DNA from: CALHVX01 sp964640725
Lineage (GTDB): Bacteria > Pseudomonadota > Gammaproteobacteria > Pseudomonadales > Azotimanducaceae
Direction of reading: 5' to 3'
DNA length: 64,000 nucleotides
Assembly (NCBI GenBank): GCA_964640725.1
Contig: CAZXIJ010000020.1
Span: 16,227 to 80,226 of the forward strand
Part shown: piece after piece, positions 34,433 through 44,476 of the stretch
Position numbering within the stretch: position 1 is the stretch's first letter
How the letters are laid out: each line of letters starts with the position of its first letter
Program-made: the position numbers and the translations under genes
Notes under the pieces: generated by a model
Told to the model about the DNA's origin: nothing
Database searches by the model: none
The model's input: the letters and a program-made list of their open reading frames with translations, nothing else

Positions 34433-35374
34433 CTAGCGGTCGGCGAGCCAGCTCGTGATCGTTCGGGTGACGAACGCGCTCGCGTCCTGCTGAATGAAGT
34501 GCGCAGCGCCCGGCACGGTCACAATGGTCAGGTCCTGCTCGACCCATTCCCAGGTGTTGTTTAGGGCTCCGGGCAGCAGCGCCCAGTCATCCAGGCCGTG
34601 CATGAGCAGTACCGGGGCCTTGATGATCGGCAGGAGCGGCGGTGCTGTATCGCTGTCCAGAGACTCAGGCGTTGCGTAGTTGGCGCGGTAGTAATTCATC
34701 ATGCCGGCAAAGCTTGAGCGTTTGAACGCCTCTACGTACAGCTCGCGCGCCTGCGGGTCGGTCACCCAGTCGGCCATCTGCTCTGCGCTGAGGGCCTCGT
34801 GAGCGTCCGGCTTCTGAAACGCGAAGGCGTAGGCTGAGGCGGCGCGCTGTTTGGGGTTGTTGCGCTGCTCACGGTTCAGGCCGTTCAGGTGGGGCAGGTT
34901 CAGCACAATCAGCCGCTCCACCAGCTCCGGGCGGTACGCCGCAACGCTCCAGGCGATGGCGCCGCCCCAGTCATGGCCAACAATGGTGGCTTTGCGGGCC
35001 CCTTCGGCTTTGATGATGGCTGCAATATCGCCAACGAGCTCGGGCATTGCGTAGGACGCAACACCTTCGGGCTGGTCGCTGCGGTTGTAGCCGCGATTGT
35101 CCAGGGCGACCACCTGATAGTCCTCCGCCAGGGCCTGCATCTGGTCGCGCCACGTGTACCAGAAGTCCGGCCATCCGTGAATCATGACCACGAGCGGTCC
35201 CTCGCCAAGGCTCGCGTAGTGCAGCTTCACGTCACCGTTCTGCGCATAGCGATGATCCACCCGGTCCATCAGGCTGAGCGCTGGCGAATCGCCGACCTCC
35301 ACGTTGACGGTGCAGCCGCTTAGCACGCTGGCCATGAGAAGAATGAAGGACAGGGGCCGGATACGGTGGGTCAT
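34433..35374 (-). CDS. Alpha/beta hydrolase lipoprotein, epoxide hydrolase/dehalogenase-like
   Basis: A 313-residue lipoprotein with lipobox LSGC (Cys21). It has the HGWPDFWYTW oxyanion loop and nucleophile elbow GHDWGG, so the nucleophile is an aspartate (D135), as in epoxide hydrolases and haloalkane dehalogenases. The histidine is in AAHFIQQ. It would act at the cell envelope on epoxides or haloalkanes, but the substrate is unknown. The ribosome-binding site AGGAG is strong. It lies 22 bp after the esterase gene on the same strand, so the two are probably one operon. Confidence 0.86.
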   Translation of the reverse strand: MTHRIRPLSFILLMASVLSGCTVNVEVGDSPALSLMDRVDHRYAQNGDVKLHYASLGEGPLVVMIHGWPDFWYTWRDQMQALAEDYQVVALDNRGYNRSDQPEGVASYAMPELVGDIAAIIKAEGARKATIVGHDWGGAIAWSVAAYRPELVERLIVLNLPHLNGLNREQRNNPKQRAASAYAFAFQKPDAHEALSAEQMADWVTDPQARELYVEAFKRSSFAGMMNYYRANYATPESLDSDTAPPLLPIIKAPVLLMHGLDDWALLPGALNNTWEWVEQDLTIVTVPGAAHFIQQDASAFVTRTITSWLADR

Positions 35375-35396
35375 GAGTTGCTCTCCTGTAGTTCAG

Positions 35397-36497
35397 TTAG
35401 CGGATGGCCCGGTAGAGCCAGGGCAGGCTGATGTCCATCCGGTAGTCCACCCCGGAGTGTGTGTCCGGAAACTCTTCGTAGCGATGGCGGATGTTCTTCT
35501 TGCCGAGCGCGGCCGACAGCATCCGAGTGCCGAAGTGGATGTGGTACTGATCGCGCCAGCCGCAGTCGATGTAGATGGCCTTTAGACGTTTCAGGCCTTT
35601 GCCGTGCTCGCCGACCATGTGCACCGGGTCGTGTTTGAGCCAGCGCGCCCAGCGCGCCTCGAGCGGCGCTCCGGTTTCCAGATGGAAGGGCAGGCGGAAC
35701 CCGTTGGGCGCTTTCGGGTCGGGATCGTAGGTCGCCGCCATCGCCAGCAACATGAGCGTCATGATCTCGTCGCCGCTCGGCTTTTCCTTGTTCCAGATGT
35801 GGGCGAGAAACGCGGCTACCCGGCCGTCGTCCATGCCTTTAGCCAGAGCCTGGCTGCGGACTTTGGTCGCGCCGTCCCGGTAGGTGCCGGTTTCCCGGGG
35901 CTTGGGCCGAAACTCGCCCAGATGGGTCAAGGTCCTCGGCCAGTCGCTGCGGTACACGAAATCGAAGTAGGCGTCGCCGCTGTGATTCGCGACTGCGCCC
36001 CAGTAGTCGCTGTAACGCATGCCGTGCACGATGGCGCCATAGCCGCCGGAGGACTTGCCGAAGCAGGCGCGGTGCGCGCGGTCGGCCTTGGTGTTGAACT
36101 CCCGATCAACGGTTGGGATCAGCTCCCGGGTCAGGTAGTCCGCGTAGCGGCCAATGGCGCTGCTGTTGATGTACTGGTTGCCGCCCAGGGCGGTGAAGCA
36201 ATCGGGAAACACGAAAATGCAGGGGCCGAGCTTGCCGTCGTGAGTGAGCCGGGCCAGGCGCTCAGGCATGTTCTCGGAAAAGTTGCTCCAGTTCGTGTGG
36301 CTCTGGCCCGATCCCGTGTAGCCCACCAGATCGAACATCACGGGCAGCGGGTTGCGGCGCTGCGAGTAGCCGGGCGGCAGCCAAACGGTCAGGGTTCTGC
36401 TGCTTGGATCGCCGAGCGGGTTGCCCTTCAGCACCCTCGAGTCGTGGCTAAGCCGAACCAGCTGTCCTTCGGGAGTGAGGTGCTTCTTTCTGGCCAA
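35397..36497 (-). CDS. Esterase of the esterase D / enterochelin esterase-like family
   Basis: A 366-residue alpha/beta hydrolase. The nucleophile elbow is FGKSSGGYGAI (GxSxGG type). Other blocks are LTVWLPPGYSQRRNPLPVMFDLVGYTG, IFVFPDCFTALGGNQYINSSAIGRYADYLTRELIPTVDREF, and IDCGWRDQYHIHFGTR with the probable acid; a C-terminal histidine lies in FPDTHSGVDYR. No signal peptide is seen. The start is TTG at 36497 with AGGAA 9 bases upstream; a longer frame to 36728 lacks family sequence. It is first in a two-gene operon with the epoxide hydrolase-like lipoprotein. Confidence 0.85.
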   Translation of the reverse strand: MARKKHLTPEGQLVRLSHDSRVLKGNPLGDPSSRTLTVWLPPGYSQRRNPLPVMFDLVGYTGSGQSHTNWSNFSENMPERLARLTHDGKLGPCIFVFPDCFTALGGNQYINSSAIGRYADYLTRELIPTVDREFNTKADRAHRACFGKSSGGYGAIVHGMRYSDYWGAVANHSGDAYFDFVYRSDWPRTLTHLGEFRPKPRETGTYRDGATKVRSQALAKGMDDGRVAAFLAHIWNKEKPSGDEIMTLMLLAMAATYDPDPKAPNGFRLPFHLETGAPLEARWARWLKHDPVHMVGEHGKGLKRLKAIYIDCGWRDQYHIHFGTRMLSAALGKKNIRHRYEEFPDTHSGVDYRMDISLPWLYRAIR

Positions 36498-36633
36498 CGG
36501 GTATTCCTGATTCGTTGCACTTGCGGTTGCTTGCCGACCCGGTCTTTTTGTCTGACGGGACCGATTGCGGTAGCGTCCGCAAAGCCTATCCGATCCGTGT
36601 CGGTCGGCGGAAACCATGACAGGGGAGCTACGC

Positions 36634-38352
36634 ATGCACAACCAGCCCGGACGCCTCGGAAAACACCTCAGGCAGGCAGGCGCTGCGGCGCTGATCGCTG
36701 TTGCAAGCGGGCTCGCCGGTTGCGCCACGCAAGGGGAGACGGCTGCGAGCGCGGATCATGCCGGGCACGACATGTCTGCCGGCGCTGATGGTGCGTCCTT
36801 GCGCCACGACGGATCGCCTCTGCTCGAGGGTATCGGCCCGACCGGCATGACGATCACCACCGCCGTGCCCCGGGCGCAGGCGTACTTTAACCAGGGGCTG
36901 ACCCTGGCTTACGGGTTTAACCATGCCGAGGCTGTGCGCTCCTTCCGGGAAGCTGCCCGGCTCGATCCCGGCTGCGGCATCTGTTACTGGGGGGTTGCGC
37001 TGGCCCTGGGGCCCAACATCAACGCGCCGATGGGCGCCGAAGCCATCCCGGAAGCCTGGGCGGCCGTGCAGCAGGCTCAGGCGCTGGCGGGCAACGAGAG
37101 CAACCGCGAGCGCGCCTATATCGATGCGGTCAGCGTTCGCTACTCCCAGACCGGCGACGATCGAGTCGTGCTCGACCAGCTGTATGCCGGCGCCATGCGC
37201 GGGCTGGTGGAGCGGTACCCGGAAGATCGCAACGCCCGCGTTCTGTATGCCGAGTCGCTCATGGACCTGGTGCCCTGGAGCTACTGGAACGAAGATCGCT
37301 CCCCCGGCACTTACACCGAAGACATCGTGACCGCGCTCGAATCGGTCATGGCGGAAGAGCCCGACCATGTCGGCGCCCTGCATCTGTACATTCACACCAT
37401 GGAGCAGTTCTTTCCCGGGCGCGCGGTCACCGCTGCCGATCGCCTCGGGCCGCTGGTGCCGGTCGCCGGCCATCTGGTGCACATGCCCTCGCATATTTAT
37501 CTGCGCGTTGGCCGTTACGATGATGCGGTAGAAGCCAACCGGCGCGCTGCGCTGGCTGACGAAGACTACATCGCCCAGTGCAATGCCCAGGGCTTTTACC
37601 CGGCGGCTTACCATCCGCACAACGTCCACTTCCTGTGGTACGCCGCGGTCATGGGCGGGCGTCAGTCGCTGGCCATTGCCACCGCGCGGCGCCTGGTGGG
37701 GAACGTGCACCTTGAGCTCGCCAAGCAGTTCGGTTCTATCCAGCAGTTTTTAGCGGTGCCGGCCACTACCTATGTTCGCTTTGGCCTGTGGGAAGAGGCG
37801 CTGGCCGAGCCGCCACCGCCAGCGGGAGTGCCGCTGGCGACGGCGTTCTGGCATTACACCCAGGGCGTGGCCTCGGCAGCGGTGGGCAATGCCCGAGCCG
37901 CCCGAGCACAGCTCAAAGTCCTGGAGCAGATGGCTGCGGATGGCGCGGTCAGCGAAGTGGCGTTCCGCCCGGGCATACCGGTCGCAGAAACCCTGCTGGA
38001 GATCGGCACACAGCTGGTACGGGCACGGCTGGCCCGCCTCGGTGACGACGGTGCAGCTGAGCTTGCGGCGCTGCAAGCGGCCGTCGCCGCGCAGGACTCC
38101 CTGCCCTACACCGAACCGCCCTTTTGGCACTTTCCGGTCCGCCAGGCGCTCGGCGCTGCGCAGCTGCGCCACGGCGACAGCGTTGCCGCTGCCGCAACCT
38201 TTCGCGAGGACCTTGTTCACTTCCCGCGCAACGGCTGGTCGGTGTCAGGGCTGCTCCGGGCGAACCCGGACGCGACCGATCGTGATGCCCTGCAAGCCAT
38301 GTTGGATGACACCTGGAAACAGGCTGACGCCGACCCGCAGGCCGGGCTTTAG
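36634..38352 (+). CDS. Tetratricopeptide-repeat lipoprotein
   Basis: A 572-residue lipoprotein with lipobox GLAGC and a His/Asp/Met-rich stretch just after it (DHAGHDMS) that could bind metal. The body contains TPR-like helical repeats: AYFNQGLTLAYGFNHAEAVRSFREAARLDPGCGICYWGVALALGPN and others. HLVHMPSHIYLRVGRYDDAVEANRRA and a second His-rich strip (AYHPHNVHFLWYAAVMGG) are typical of a conserved uncharacterised family. The ATG at 36634 has AGGGGAG upstream. Its stop codon overlaps that of htpX. Confidence 0.85.
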   Translation: MHNQPGRLGKHLRQAGAAALIAVASGLAGCATQGETAASADHAGHDMSAGADGASLRHDGSPLLEGIGPTGMTITTAVPRAQAYFNQGLTLAYGFNHAEAVRSFREAARLDPGCGICYWGVALALGPNINAPMGAEAIPEAWAAVQQAQALAGNESNRERAYIDAVSVRYSQTGDDRVVLDQLYAGAMRGLVERYPEDRNARVLYAESLMDLVPWSYWNEDRSPGTYTEDIVTALESVMAEEPDHVGALHLYIHTMEQFFPGRAVTAADRLGPLVPVAGHLVHMPSHIYLRVGRYDDAVEANRRAALADEDYIAQCNAQGFYPAAYHPHNVHFLWYAAVMGGRQSLAIATARRLVGNVHLELAKQFGSIQQFLAVPATTYVRFGLWEEALAEPPPPAGVPLATAFWHYTQGVASAAVGNARAARAQLKVLEQMAADGAVSEVAFRPGIPVAETLLEIGTQLVRARLARLGDDGAAELAALQAAVAAQDSLPYTEPPFWHFPVRQALGAAQLRHGDSVAAAATFREDLVHFPRNGWSVSGLLRANPDATDRDALQAMLDDTWKQADADPQAGL

Positions 38353-39233
38353 CCGGCAGCGCGGAGCGCAGCGATACGGTCGTCCAGCGGCGGGTGCGTG
38401 GTAAACAGTGCCTTCAGGCCTTCCCGCATGCCGCTGTTGATGCCAAAGGCCGCCATGGTTTCCGGCAGGTCGCTGGCCATCGTGCTGCCCAGTTTCAGGC
38501 GCTCCAGAGCGCCGATCATCTGCTCACGGCTGCTTAAGCTGGCACCAGCAGCGTCGGCCTTGAATTCCCGGCGGCGCGAAAACCACATCACGATGGTGCT
38601 CGCGGCGATGCCGAACACCAGCTCTGCGGCCATGGTGGCGACCCAGTAGCCAATGCCCAGACCGTGCTCGTTTTTGAGCAGCACGCGATCAACGAAAAAG
38701 CCGACGATGCGGGCGAGGAACATGACGAAGGTGTTCACGACGCCCTGGATCAGCGTCAGCGTAATCATGTCGCCGTTGGCCACGTGCCCGATCTCGTGTC
38801 CCAGCACCGCTTCAACTTCGCCCTTGTCCATGGACCGGAGCAAGCCGGTGCTGACGGCCACCAGCGCGTTGTTGCGGCTGGCGCCGGTGGCAAACGCATT
38901 GGGCTGCGCCGAATCGAACACGGCGACTTCGGGCATGCCGATGCCTGCGGCTTCTGCCTGCCGGGCGACGGTGTCGACCAGCCAGCGTTCCGTTTCGTTG
39001 CCCGGCGCCTCGATAACCACCGCGCCAGAGCTGCGTTTCGCCATCCATTTCGACAGCAACAGGGAGATGAAGGAACCGCCCATGCCGACAACCGCACAGA
39101 ACACCAGCAGGCTGTTGTAGTTCAGATTGGTGCCGCTCTCATCGAGAATACGTTCCATGCCCAGCAGGCGGAGCGTAATGCTGGCGACCATCACGACGGC
39201 GATGTTGGTTGCCAGGAACAGCAGAATTCGCAT
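38349..39233 (-). CDS. htpX: HtpX membrane zinc metalloprotease
   Basis: A 294-residue inner-membrane protease of the M48 family that degrades misfolded membrane proteins. It has N-terminal helices, then FATGASRNNALVAVSTGLL and the zinc motif H146-EIG-H150, with the third ligand probably in SRRREFKADAAG. Start: ATG at 39233, with the typical MRILLFLATNIAVV opening. It is divergent from the prolyl oligopeptidase gene, 48 bp away. Heat-shock or Cpx-type control is known for E. coli htpX; no such site is shown here. Confidence 0.96.
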   Translation of the reverse strand: MRILLFLATNIAVVMVASITLRLLGMERILDESGTNLNYNSLLVFCAVVGMGGSFISLLLSKWMAKRSSGAVVIEAPGNETERWLVDTVARQAEAAGIGMPEVAVFDSAQPNAFATGASRNNALVAVSTGLLRSMDKGEVEAVLGHEIGHVANGDMITLTLIQGVVNTFVMFLARIVGFFVDRVLLKNEHGLGIGYWVATMAAELVFGIAASTIVMWFSRRREFKADAAGASLSSREQMIGALERLKLGSTMASDLPETMAAFGINSGMREGLKALFTTHPPLDDRIAALRAAG

Positions 39234-39281
39234 GGGCACACAGGACCGATAAGATAGAGCTTTGAGTATTGGGCCGGAATC

Positions 39282-41453
39282 GTGAATTTCAAGTCTGCAA
39301 GCATGCTGCGTTACTCGCTTTTGACACTTTTTGCCGGGGTCGCTGTGCTGGCGGGTTGTCAGACAGACAGGTCGGGCGCGCCGAAGCCGGCCGCCATTGC
39401 TGTAGCGGCGTATCCGGCGACCGCGATGGTGGCGCAGGAAGACACCTATCACGGCACCGTGGTGGCAGACCCGTATCGCTGGCTGGAAGACGACGTGCGC
39501 GAGAGCGCGGCGGTGCGGGATTGGGTTAATGCTCAGCAGGCGGTTACCGGGGACTACCTGAAACAGCTGGAGGACAGTCAACAGTTTTCGCAGCGGTTGC
39601 AGACGCTCTGGAACTACGAGCGCCGGGGCGTGCCGATCGCGGCGGGGGATCGCTACTTTTACAGCTACAACGACGGGCTGATGAATCAGAACCAGGTGTT
39701 CGTAACCGAAGACCTGGCCAAGCCGGGGCGCCTGCTGCTGGATCCCAACAGCTGGGCGAGCGATGGCACAACGGCGCTTGCCTCTTACTTTCCCTCGCCG
39801 GACGGCAGGTACCTGGCTTACCTGGTTCAGGAAGATGGCTCGGACTGGCGGCGCGCCCGGGTGCTGGACGTCGAGACCGGCGCGCTGCAAAGCGACGATT
39901 TGCAGTGGCTCAAATTCACCAACCTGCATTGGGCGGGCGATAGCAGCGGCTTTTACTACTCCAGGTTTCCTGCCCCCGAGGCCGAGGCTAAGTTCCAGGC
40001 GCTGAACACCGACCACACCGTCTACCGGCACCAGCTCGGCACGGCCCAGCAGCGCGATACGCTGGTGTTTCACGACCCGGCCAACCCGGACTGGAACTAC
40101 GGCGCAGCGGTCAGCGACGACGGTGCTTACCTGGTCATCCGGGTCACCTCCGGAACTGCCGATGGCAATCAGGTGCTGGTTCAAAACCTGAGCCAGGACA
40201 TCGCGCCCCGCTACCTTGTGCGCGGCTTTGACGATGCCTACAGCTTCCTCGGTCACCGGGACGGTCAGCTGCTGTTCGAGACGGATCTGGAAGCGCCTTT
40301 GGGTCGGATCGTGGCCTTTGATGCAGAGTCTGGCGCGCTGCAGGAAGTTGTGCCGGAGCAGGACGCAGCCCTGCAGTCTGCCGTTGCTGCGGACGATCAC
40401 CTGCTCCTGTCGTACCTGACAGATGCCCACACGCAGCTGCGTCGGATATCTCTCGCGGCCGCGCCAGCGGAGCTGGAACCCGTGACTTTGCCGGCGCTGG
40501 GCACGGCGGGAGGCTTTTCCGGAACGCTGGGCGATCAGCGGGCCTTTTTCAGTTTCTCAAGCTTCGCGATCCCCGCGCAGGTCCTGCAGCTGAATCTGCG
40601 CAGCGGCAAGAGCACCGTGGTGAGCCGCTCGGATCCGGGCGTTGACCCGGCGGCATACACGGTGACTCAGCGCTTTGCGGCGTCAGCCGACGGGACCCGG
40701 GTGCCGGTGTTTATCGTTCACCGCGCGGGGCTCGAGCTCGACGGCAGCCATCCAACCATTCTTTACGGCTACGGCGGTTTCGGGGTGTCGCTCACGCCCG
40801 GTTACTCCACGGCGCGAATGGCATGGCTGCAGGCTGGCGGGATCTATGCTGTCGCCAACCTGCGCGGCGGCGGCGAGTACGGCAAAACCTGGCACAAGGC
40901 GGGCACCAAGCTGCGCAAGCAGAACGTGTTCGACGACATGATCGCTGCCGCAGAAGACCTCGTGGCTGCGGGCTACACCGCGCCCGCGCACCTGTCCGTC
41001 ATGGGCGGCAGCAACGGCGGCTTGCTGGTTGGCGCGGTGATCAACCAACGGCCTGACCTGTTTGCCGCGGCGGTGCCCATGGTCGGCGTTATGGACATGC
41101 TGCGATTCCAGCGCTTTACCGCCGGGCGCTACTGGGTGGACGACTATGGCAGCTCAGACGATCCGGCGCAGTTCAAGGCGCTGTACGCCTACTCGCCGTA
41201 TCACAACATCGTTGCCGGGGGTGACTATCCGGCCACGCTCATCTACACGGCAGACACCGATGATCGGGTCGTGCCTGGCCACAGCTTCAAGTACGCGGCG
41301 CGCCTGCAAGCGCTGGCCTCCCGGGGCGAACCGGCGCTGCTTTATGTGGAGTCCAACGCCGGCCACGGGGCAGGCACGCCGACCGAAAAGCTGATCCGGC
41401 GTTACGGCGACATCTGGCGTTTTCTGTGGCATCACCTTGGCCAGGACACCTGA
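39282..41453 (+). CDS. Prolyl oligopeptidase (S9A family) lipoprotein
   Basis: A 723-residue enzyme with lipobox LAGC, so it is anchored in the envelope. The N-terminal part is a beta-propeller (DTYHGTVVADPYRWLEDD, LASYFPSPDGRYLAYLVQEDGSDW). The C-terminal alpha/beta-hydrolase domain has YGYGGFGVS, the nucleophile S577 in MGGSNGG, an acid in TADTDDRVVP (D660/D661) and H695 in NAGHG. It cleaves after proline in short peptides. It starts with GTG at 39282; an ATG seven codons downstream is also possible. Envelope anchoring suggests use in peptide scavenging. Confidence 0.93.
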   Translation: MNFKSASMLRYSLLTLFAGVAVLAGCQTDRSGAPKPAAIAVAAYPATAMVAQEDTYHGTVVADPYRWLEDDVRESAAVRDWVNAQQAVTGDYLKQLEDSQQFSQRLQTLWNYERRGVPIAAGDRYFYSYNDGLMNQNQVFVTEDLAKPGRLLLDPNSWASDGTTALASYFPSPDGRYLAYLVQEDGSDWRRARVLDVETGALQSDDLQWLKFTNLHWAGDSSGFYYSRFPAPEAEAKFQALNTDHTVYRHQLGTAQQRDTLVFHDPANPDWNYGAAVSDDGAYLVIRVTSGTADGNQVLVQNLSQDIAPRYLVRGFDDAYSFLGHRDGQLLFETDLEAPLGRIVAFDAESGALQEVVPEQDAALQSAVAADDHLLLSYLTDAHTQLRRISLAAAPAELEPVTLPALGTAGGFSGTLGDQRAFFSFSSFAIPAQVLQLNLRSGKSTVVSRSDPGVDPAAYTVTQRFAASADGTRVPVFIVHRAGLELDGSHPTILYGYGGFGVSLTPGYSTARMAWLQAGGIYAVANLRGGGEYGKTWHKAGTKLRKQNVFDDMIAAAEDLVAAGYTAPAHLSVMGGSNGGLLVGAVINQRPDLFAAAVPMVGVMDMLRFQRFTAGRYWVDDYGSSDDPAQFKALYAYSPYHNIVAGGDYPATLIYTADTDDRVVPGHSFKYAARLQALASRGEPALLYVESNAGHGAGTPTEKLIRRYGDIWRFLWHHLGQDT

Positions 41454-41623
41454 CAACCCCTCTGGTCATTGCCGCGTTCCGTGAGGGCGCTGACCACCCA
41501 GCGGGTCGCTGGTTGACAGAACCCTTGAGGAAAGGCCGCGTTGCATGGCGCAGGTCACAGTCCCGCTCGCCCTCTTTGCGTACCTTAGAGTGCGATTCAG
41601 CTCGCCCTTTGTGCGGGGGAAGC

Positions 41624-44368
41624 ATGCCGGAAGAGGACAGCGCGGTAGTGGCGGATGTAGCGCCGAACAAGGGTATGGAGCCCCAACCCAACGGGGCCGG
41701 CGTAACGACCGATGGCCTCGCTCGCTCGGAGCTTGAGGCTGAGCTGGCGAAATGGCGCCAGCGCGTGCCGCGGCTGGCTGCGGCGCTCAAGAGCCGAACC
41801 AACGAGGTTGTGAGCCTGAAGCACGAGCTGGAGCAGACGCAGGGCGCGTCAGCCGTCAGCACCGAGGCCGATGCCGGGACTGCCGGACTGCGCGCGCGAG
41901 ACGAGCTGATTGCCGAGCTGGAAGCGAAAGTGACCGCGCTGCAGGAACGTCAGCGCCAGACGGAAGCAGAACTGCACAGCAGAAACCTCGCCGACGACAC
42001 CCTGGCCGCAGATGTCGCGGGCTGGCGAAGCAAATGGCAGTCCGTGACTGCGGCGCTCGATGAACAGACCGAGGCATCGGCGCGAGAGGCAGCGCAGCAG
42101 GCCCAGGCCATTGCGCAGCTGCAGGAAGCACAGGAGCGCCTGAGCGCCGAGCGCGCCGAGGCAGAAGCCCGCTCCAAGGCCCTACAGGCCCAGGCCGGTC
42201 AAGCGGCTGCCGCCACCAGGGACCTGGAAGATCAGCTACGCAGCCGCACCGCGGACTTCGAGGCGGCGCAGGAGCGCTGCACGTCGCTGCAGGCGCGCAA
42301 CGACAAGCTGCTGGAAACGACAGAGCTTGCGAACACCCAGATCGAGGCGCTGGGTGAGAATCTTGGCACGCTGCAGTCGCGGCTCGAGCAGCGCGAAAAG
42401 ACGCTGATCGAGCTCGGCGATGCGCACGAAGAACAGGTCAGCCTCGGCAACCGCCTGCGCAGCGACCTCGAATGCCGAGACCAGGAACTCGACACGCTGC
42501 GCAACGAGTTGGCCGAGCGCGGCCAGCAGCTCGAAACGCTGCAGGCTCGCGGCTTTGAACAGGACGAAGCGCAGGCTCGCGCGTCCGCCCGGGAGGCAGA
42601 GCTGGCGGATCGGCTGGCCGCCACGCAATCCGAGCTGCAGTCCCTGAAGACACTGGTCGCAACGCAGGAACAGTCTCTGAGCCAGCTGGATCGTAGCCAC
42701 CAGCAGGCCGTTGATCAGGCGCGGCAAACCGAAGCGCAGCTGAAAGCCGAGCTGGATGCAGCGATCCAGTCCCGAACCCAGGCGCTGGCGCAGGCGGCGC
42801 AGGAGGCACAGGGGGCACAGGAAAGTCTGGCGCAGCAGCAAGCTCAGCAGGCTGCCACAGGGGCGGCCCACGAGCTGGCGCTCGCCGCCCAGATGTTGAG
42901 CCACGAGGCGGATCTTGCCGCCCAGCAGGAAGGGGCGGAGGAACGGCTGAATCGAATCGGCGCCCAGCTGCGCGATGCCGAAGAAGCCCTGACGTGCAGC
43001 CGCTCGGCGGATGCCGACAGAGCCCGGCAGGCGGCCGAAGAGCTCGCCGTGCTGAAGGCGCAGCTCGATGCCCGGAACGTCGCCCTGGCGGCGGAGCAGG
43101 CGGAACGCGTCGCGGAACGTACTGCGTTGGGCATGGAAGCTGCCGCGCAGTCTGCGATGCTGGACGCGCAGGCCGCGACCATCGAAACGCAGGCCGCCAG
43201 CCTCGAGGCGCAGGCCGCAGAGCAGGCGGCTCTGGCATCGCAGGCGCAAGCCGCCGAGCTCACCCTCGCGCAAAACCTGCTCTGGCTGGAACAGCTCGAG
43301 CAGGCGGCTTCGCACAAGCTGCATGCCCTGCAATCAACAGTTGTCTCCGTTGAACAGGCCGCCGACCAGCGGGTGGAAGCCGAAGAGCGCCTGTCTGGCC
43401 GGGTCGAAGAGCTGGAGAGTGCCCTGGGCTTTGCCGAGAAAGACCAGCAGGCACACACCCTGCTCAAGTCTCAGTACCAGGAATCTCTGTCTGAGCAAGC
43501 GCGGCTGCGCATGGAGCGAGATCAGCTGACTCGCCAGCTGGCGGAGAGCCAGGCTGCAACGCCGGCCGCCGACACAGCCGAGGCAGATGCGGACGCTGTC
43601 GTGTCTCGGGTCGAGGCAGCGGCCTTCGAAGAGATTGTTCGCGAGCGCGACGCGTTCGTCGTGACGGTCATGAACCTGGAGGACGAGCTGCAGACGTTGC
43701 GGCAGCAACTGCAATCGCAGCAGCAGGACCAGGCAGAGCCCGGCGTGCCCACAGAGGAAGCCGACGCGGCGCTCGAAGCGCTGGCGGCCCTCGAAGCGCT
43801 GGCGGGGCTCGACGACCAGATTTCGGTCAGCGAGACGGGCGAGCCGGCGGGCGCTGCGAGCGAAGTGCTGCGCCTGCAGGCGCTGGTCCGCGAGCGCACC
43901 GAAGAAGCCAACGAGCTGCGCTGGCAGCTGCGCATGAACGACGCCTCTGCAGACAGCGACGAGTCGGGCAAGCCGAGCGGTGGCAGCGACGACAAGATGC
44001 TGCTGGTGCTGAACCAGCAGCTGCAGCGTTCCAAGGAAGAAAACGAGCGGCTGTCGGCGCAGCTGCGTGCTCTGTCGGCAGAGGCCGGCACGGCAGGCAT
44101 GGGCGAGATGCCGGCTGCACCGGCTGCCGAAACGGCATCGGACGAACCGTCAGCGCGCGATGACCTGACGCTGATCCGGGGGATCGGAGACCGGCTGGTG
44201 CAGCAGCTCAATGCCCTTGGCTACTCCCGCCTGACGCAGATTGCGGCCCTCGAGCTGGACGACGTCAACTCGGTCGAACACCCCCTCAACGGCTATCTGA
44301 ACCGCATCGAGCGCGATGCCTGGATCCAGCAGGCTCGGGCATTGTGCGAGTCCGGGGCCGGGCTCTGA
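41624..44368 (+). CDS. Very long coiled-coil protein with C-terminal helix-hairpin-helix domain
   Basis: A 914-residue cytoplasmic protein. Residues about 40-700 are continuous Ala/Gln/Glu-rich heptad repeats, broken by an acidic stretch near 700-740 (EADAALEALAALEALAGLDD). A shorter helix follows, and the last 70 residues (DDLTLIRGIGDRLVQQLNALGYSRLTQIAALELDDVNSVE) form a helix-hairpin-helix domain of the DUF4332 or ribosomal-protein-L21-like type. No membrane segment is seen. An SMC-like or filament-forming, nucleic-acid-associated role is a reasonable guess, but it lacks ATPase motifs. The ATG at 41624 has GGGGGA upstream; the 66-codon extension upstream is rejected. Confidence 0.82.
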   Translation: MPEEDSAVVADVAPNKGMEPQPNGAGVTTDGLARSELEAELAKWRQRVPRLAAALKSRTNEVVSLKHELEQTQGASAVSTEADAGTAGLRARDELIAELEAKVTALQERQRQTEAELHSRNLADDTLAADVAGWRSKWQSVTAALDEQTEASAREAAQQAQAIAQLQEAQERLSAERAEAEARSKALQAQAGQAAAATRDLEDQLRSRTADFEAAQERCTSLQARNDKLLETTELANTQIEALGENLGTLQSRLEQREKTLIELGDAHEEQVSLGNRLRSDLECRDQELDTLRNELAERGQQLETLQARGFEQDEAQARASAREAELADRLAATQSELQSLKTLVATQEQSLSQLDRSHQQAVDQARQTEAQLKAELDAAIQSRTQALAQAAQEAQGAQESLAQQQAQQAATGAAHELALAAQMLSHEADLAAQQEGAEERLNRIGAQLRDAEEALTCSRSADADRARQAAEELAVLKAQLDARNVALAAEQAERVAERTALGMEAAAQSAMLDAQAATIETQAASLEAQAAEQAALASQAQAAELTLAQNLLWLEQLEQAASHKLHALQSTVVSVEQAADQRVEAEERLSGRVEELESALGFAEKDQQAHTLLKSQYQESLSEQARLRMERDQLTRQLAESQAATPAADTAEADADAVVSRVEAAAFEEIVRERDAFVVTVMNLEDELQTLRQQLQSQQQDQAEPGVPTEEADAALEALAALEALAGLDDQISVSETGEPAGAASEVLRLQALVRERTEEANELRWQLRMNDASADSDESGKPSGGSDDKMLLVLNQQLQRSKEENERLSAQLRALSAEAGTAGMGEMPAAPAAETASDEPSARDDLTLIRGIGDRLVQQLNALGYSRLTQIAALELDDVNSVEHPLNGYLNRIERDAWIQQARALCESGAGL

Positions 44369-44417
44369 GCCCCGACCCGGCACGCAATCCGGCGGCCGCG
44401 CGTAAATTGTAAGCTTT

Positions 44418-44445
44418 TTGCAAATCCACCCAGGTTCGCTATAGT
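44418..44445 (+). promoter_or_regulatory. Sigma-70-type promoter
   Basis: A -35 TTGCAA and a -10 TATAGT are separated by 16 bp, in an AT-rich stretch otherwise rare here. It lies 32 bp before the small gene at 44477. Confidence 0.6.
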
Positions 44446-44476
44446 CAGCTCCCCGCGGGAAAAGGACCACCGTGTC

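Noticed and set aside
42236..43333. Antisense frame of 365 codons within the coiled-coil gene
   Set aside because: Mirror of the repetitive GC-rich heptads on the sense strand; it has leucine/arginine-rich composition and no start signals.
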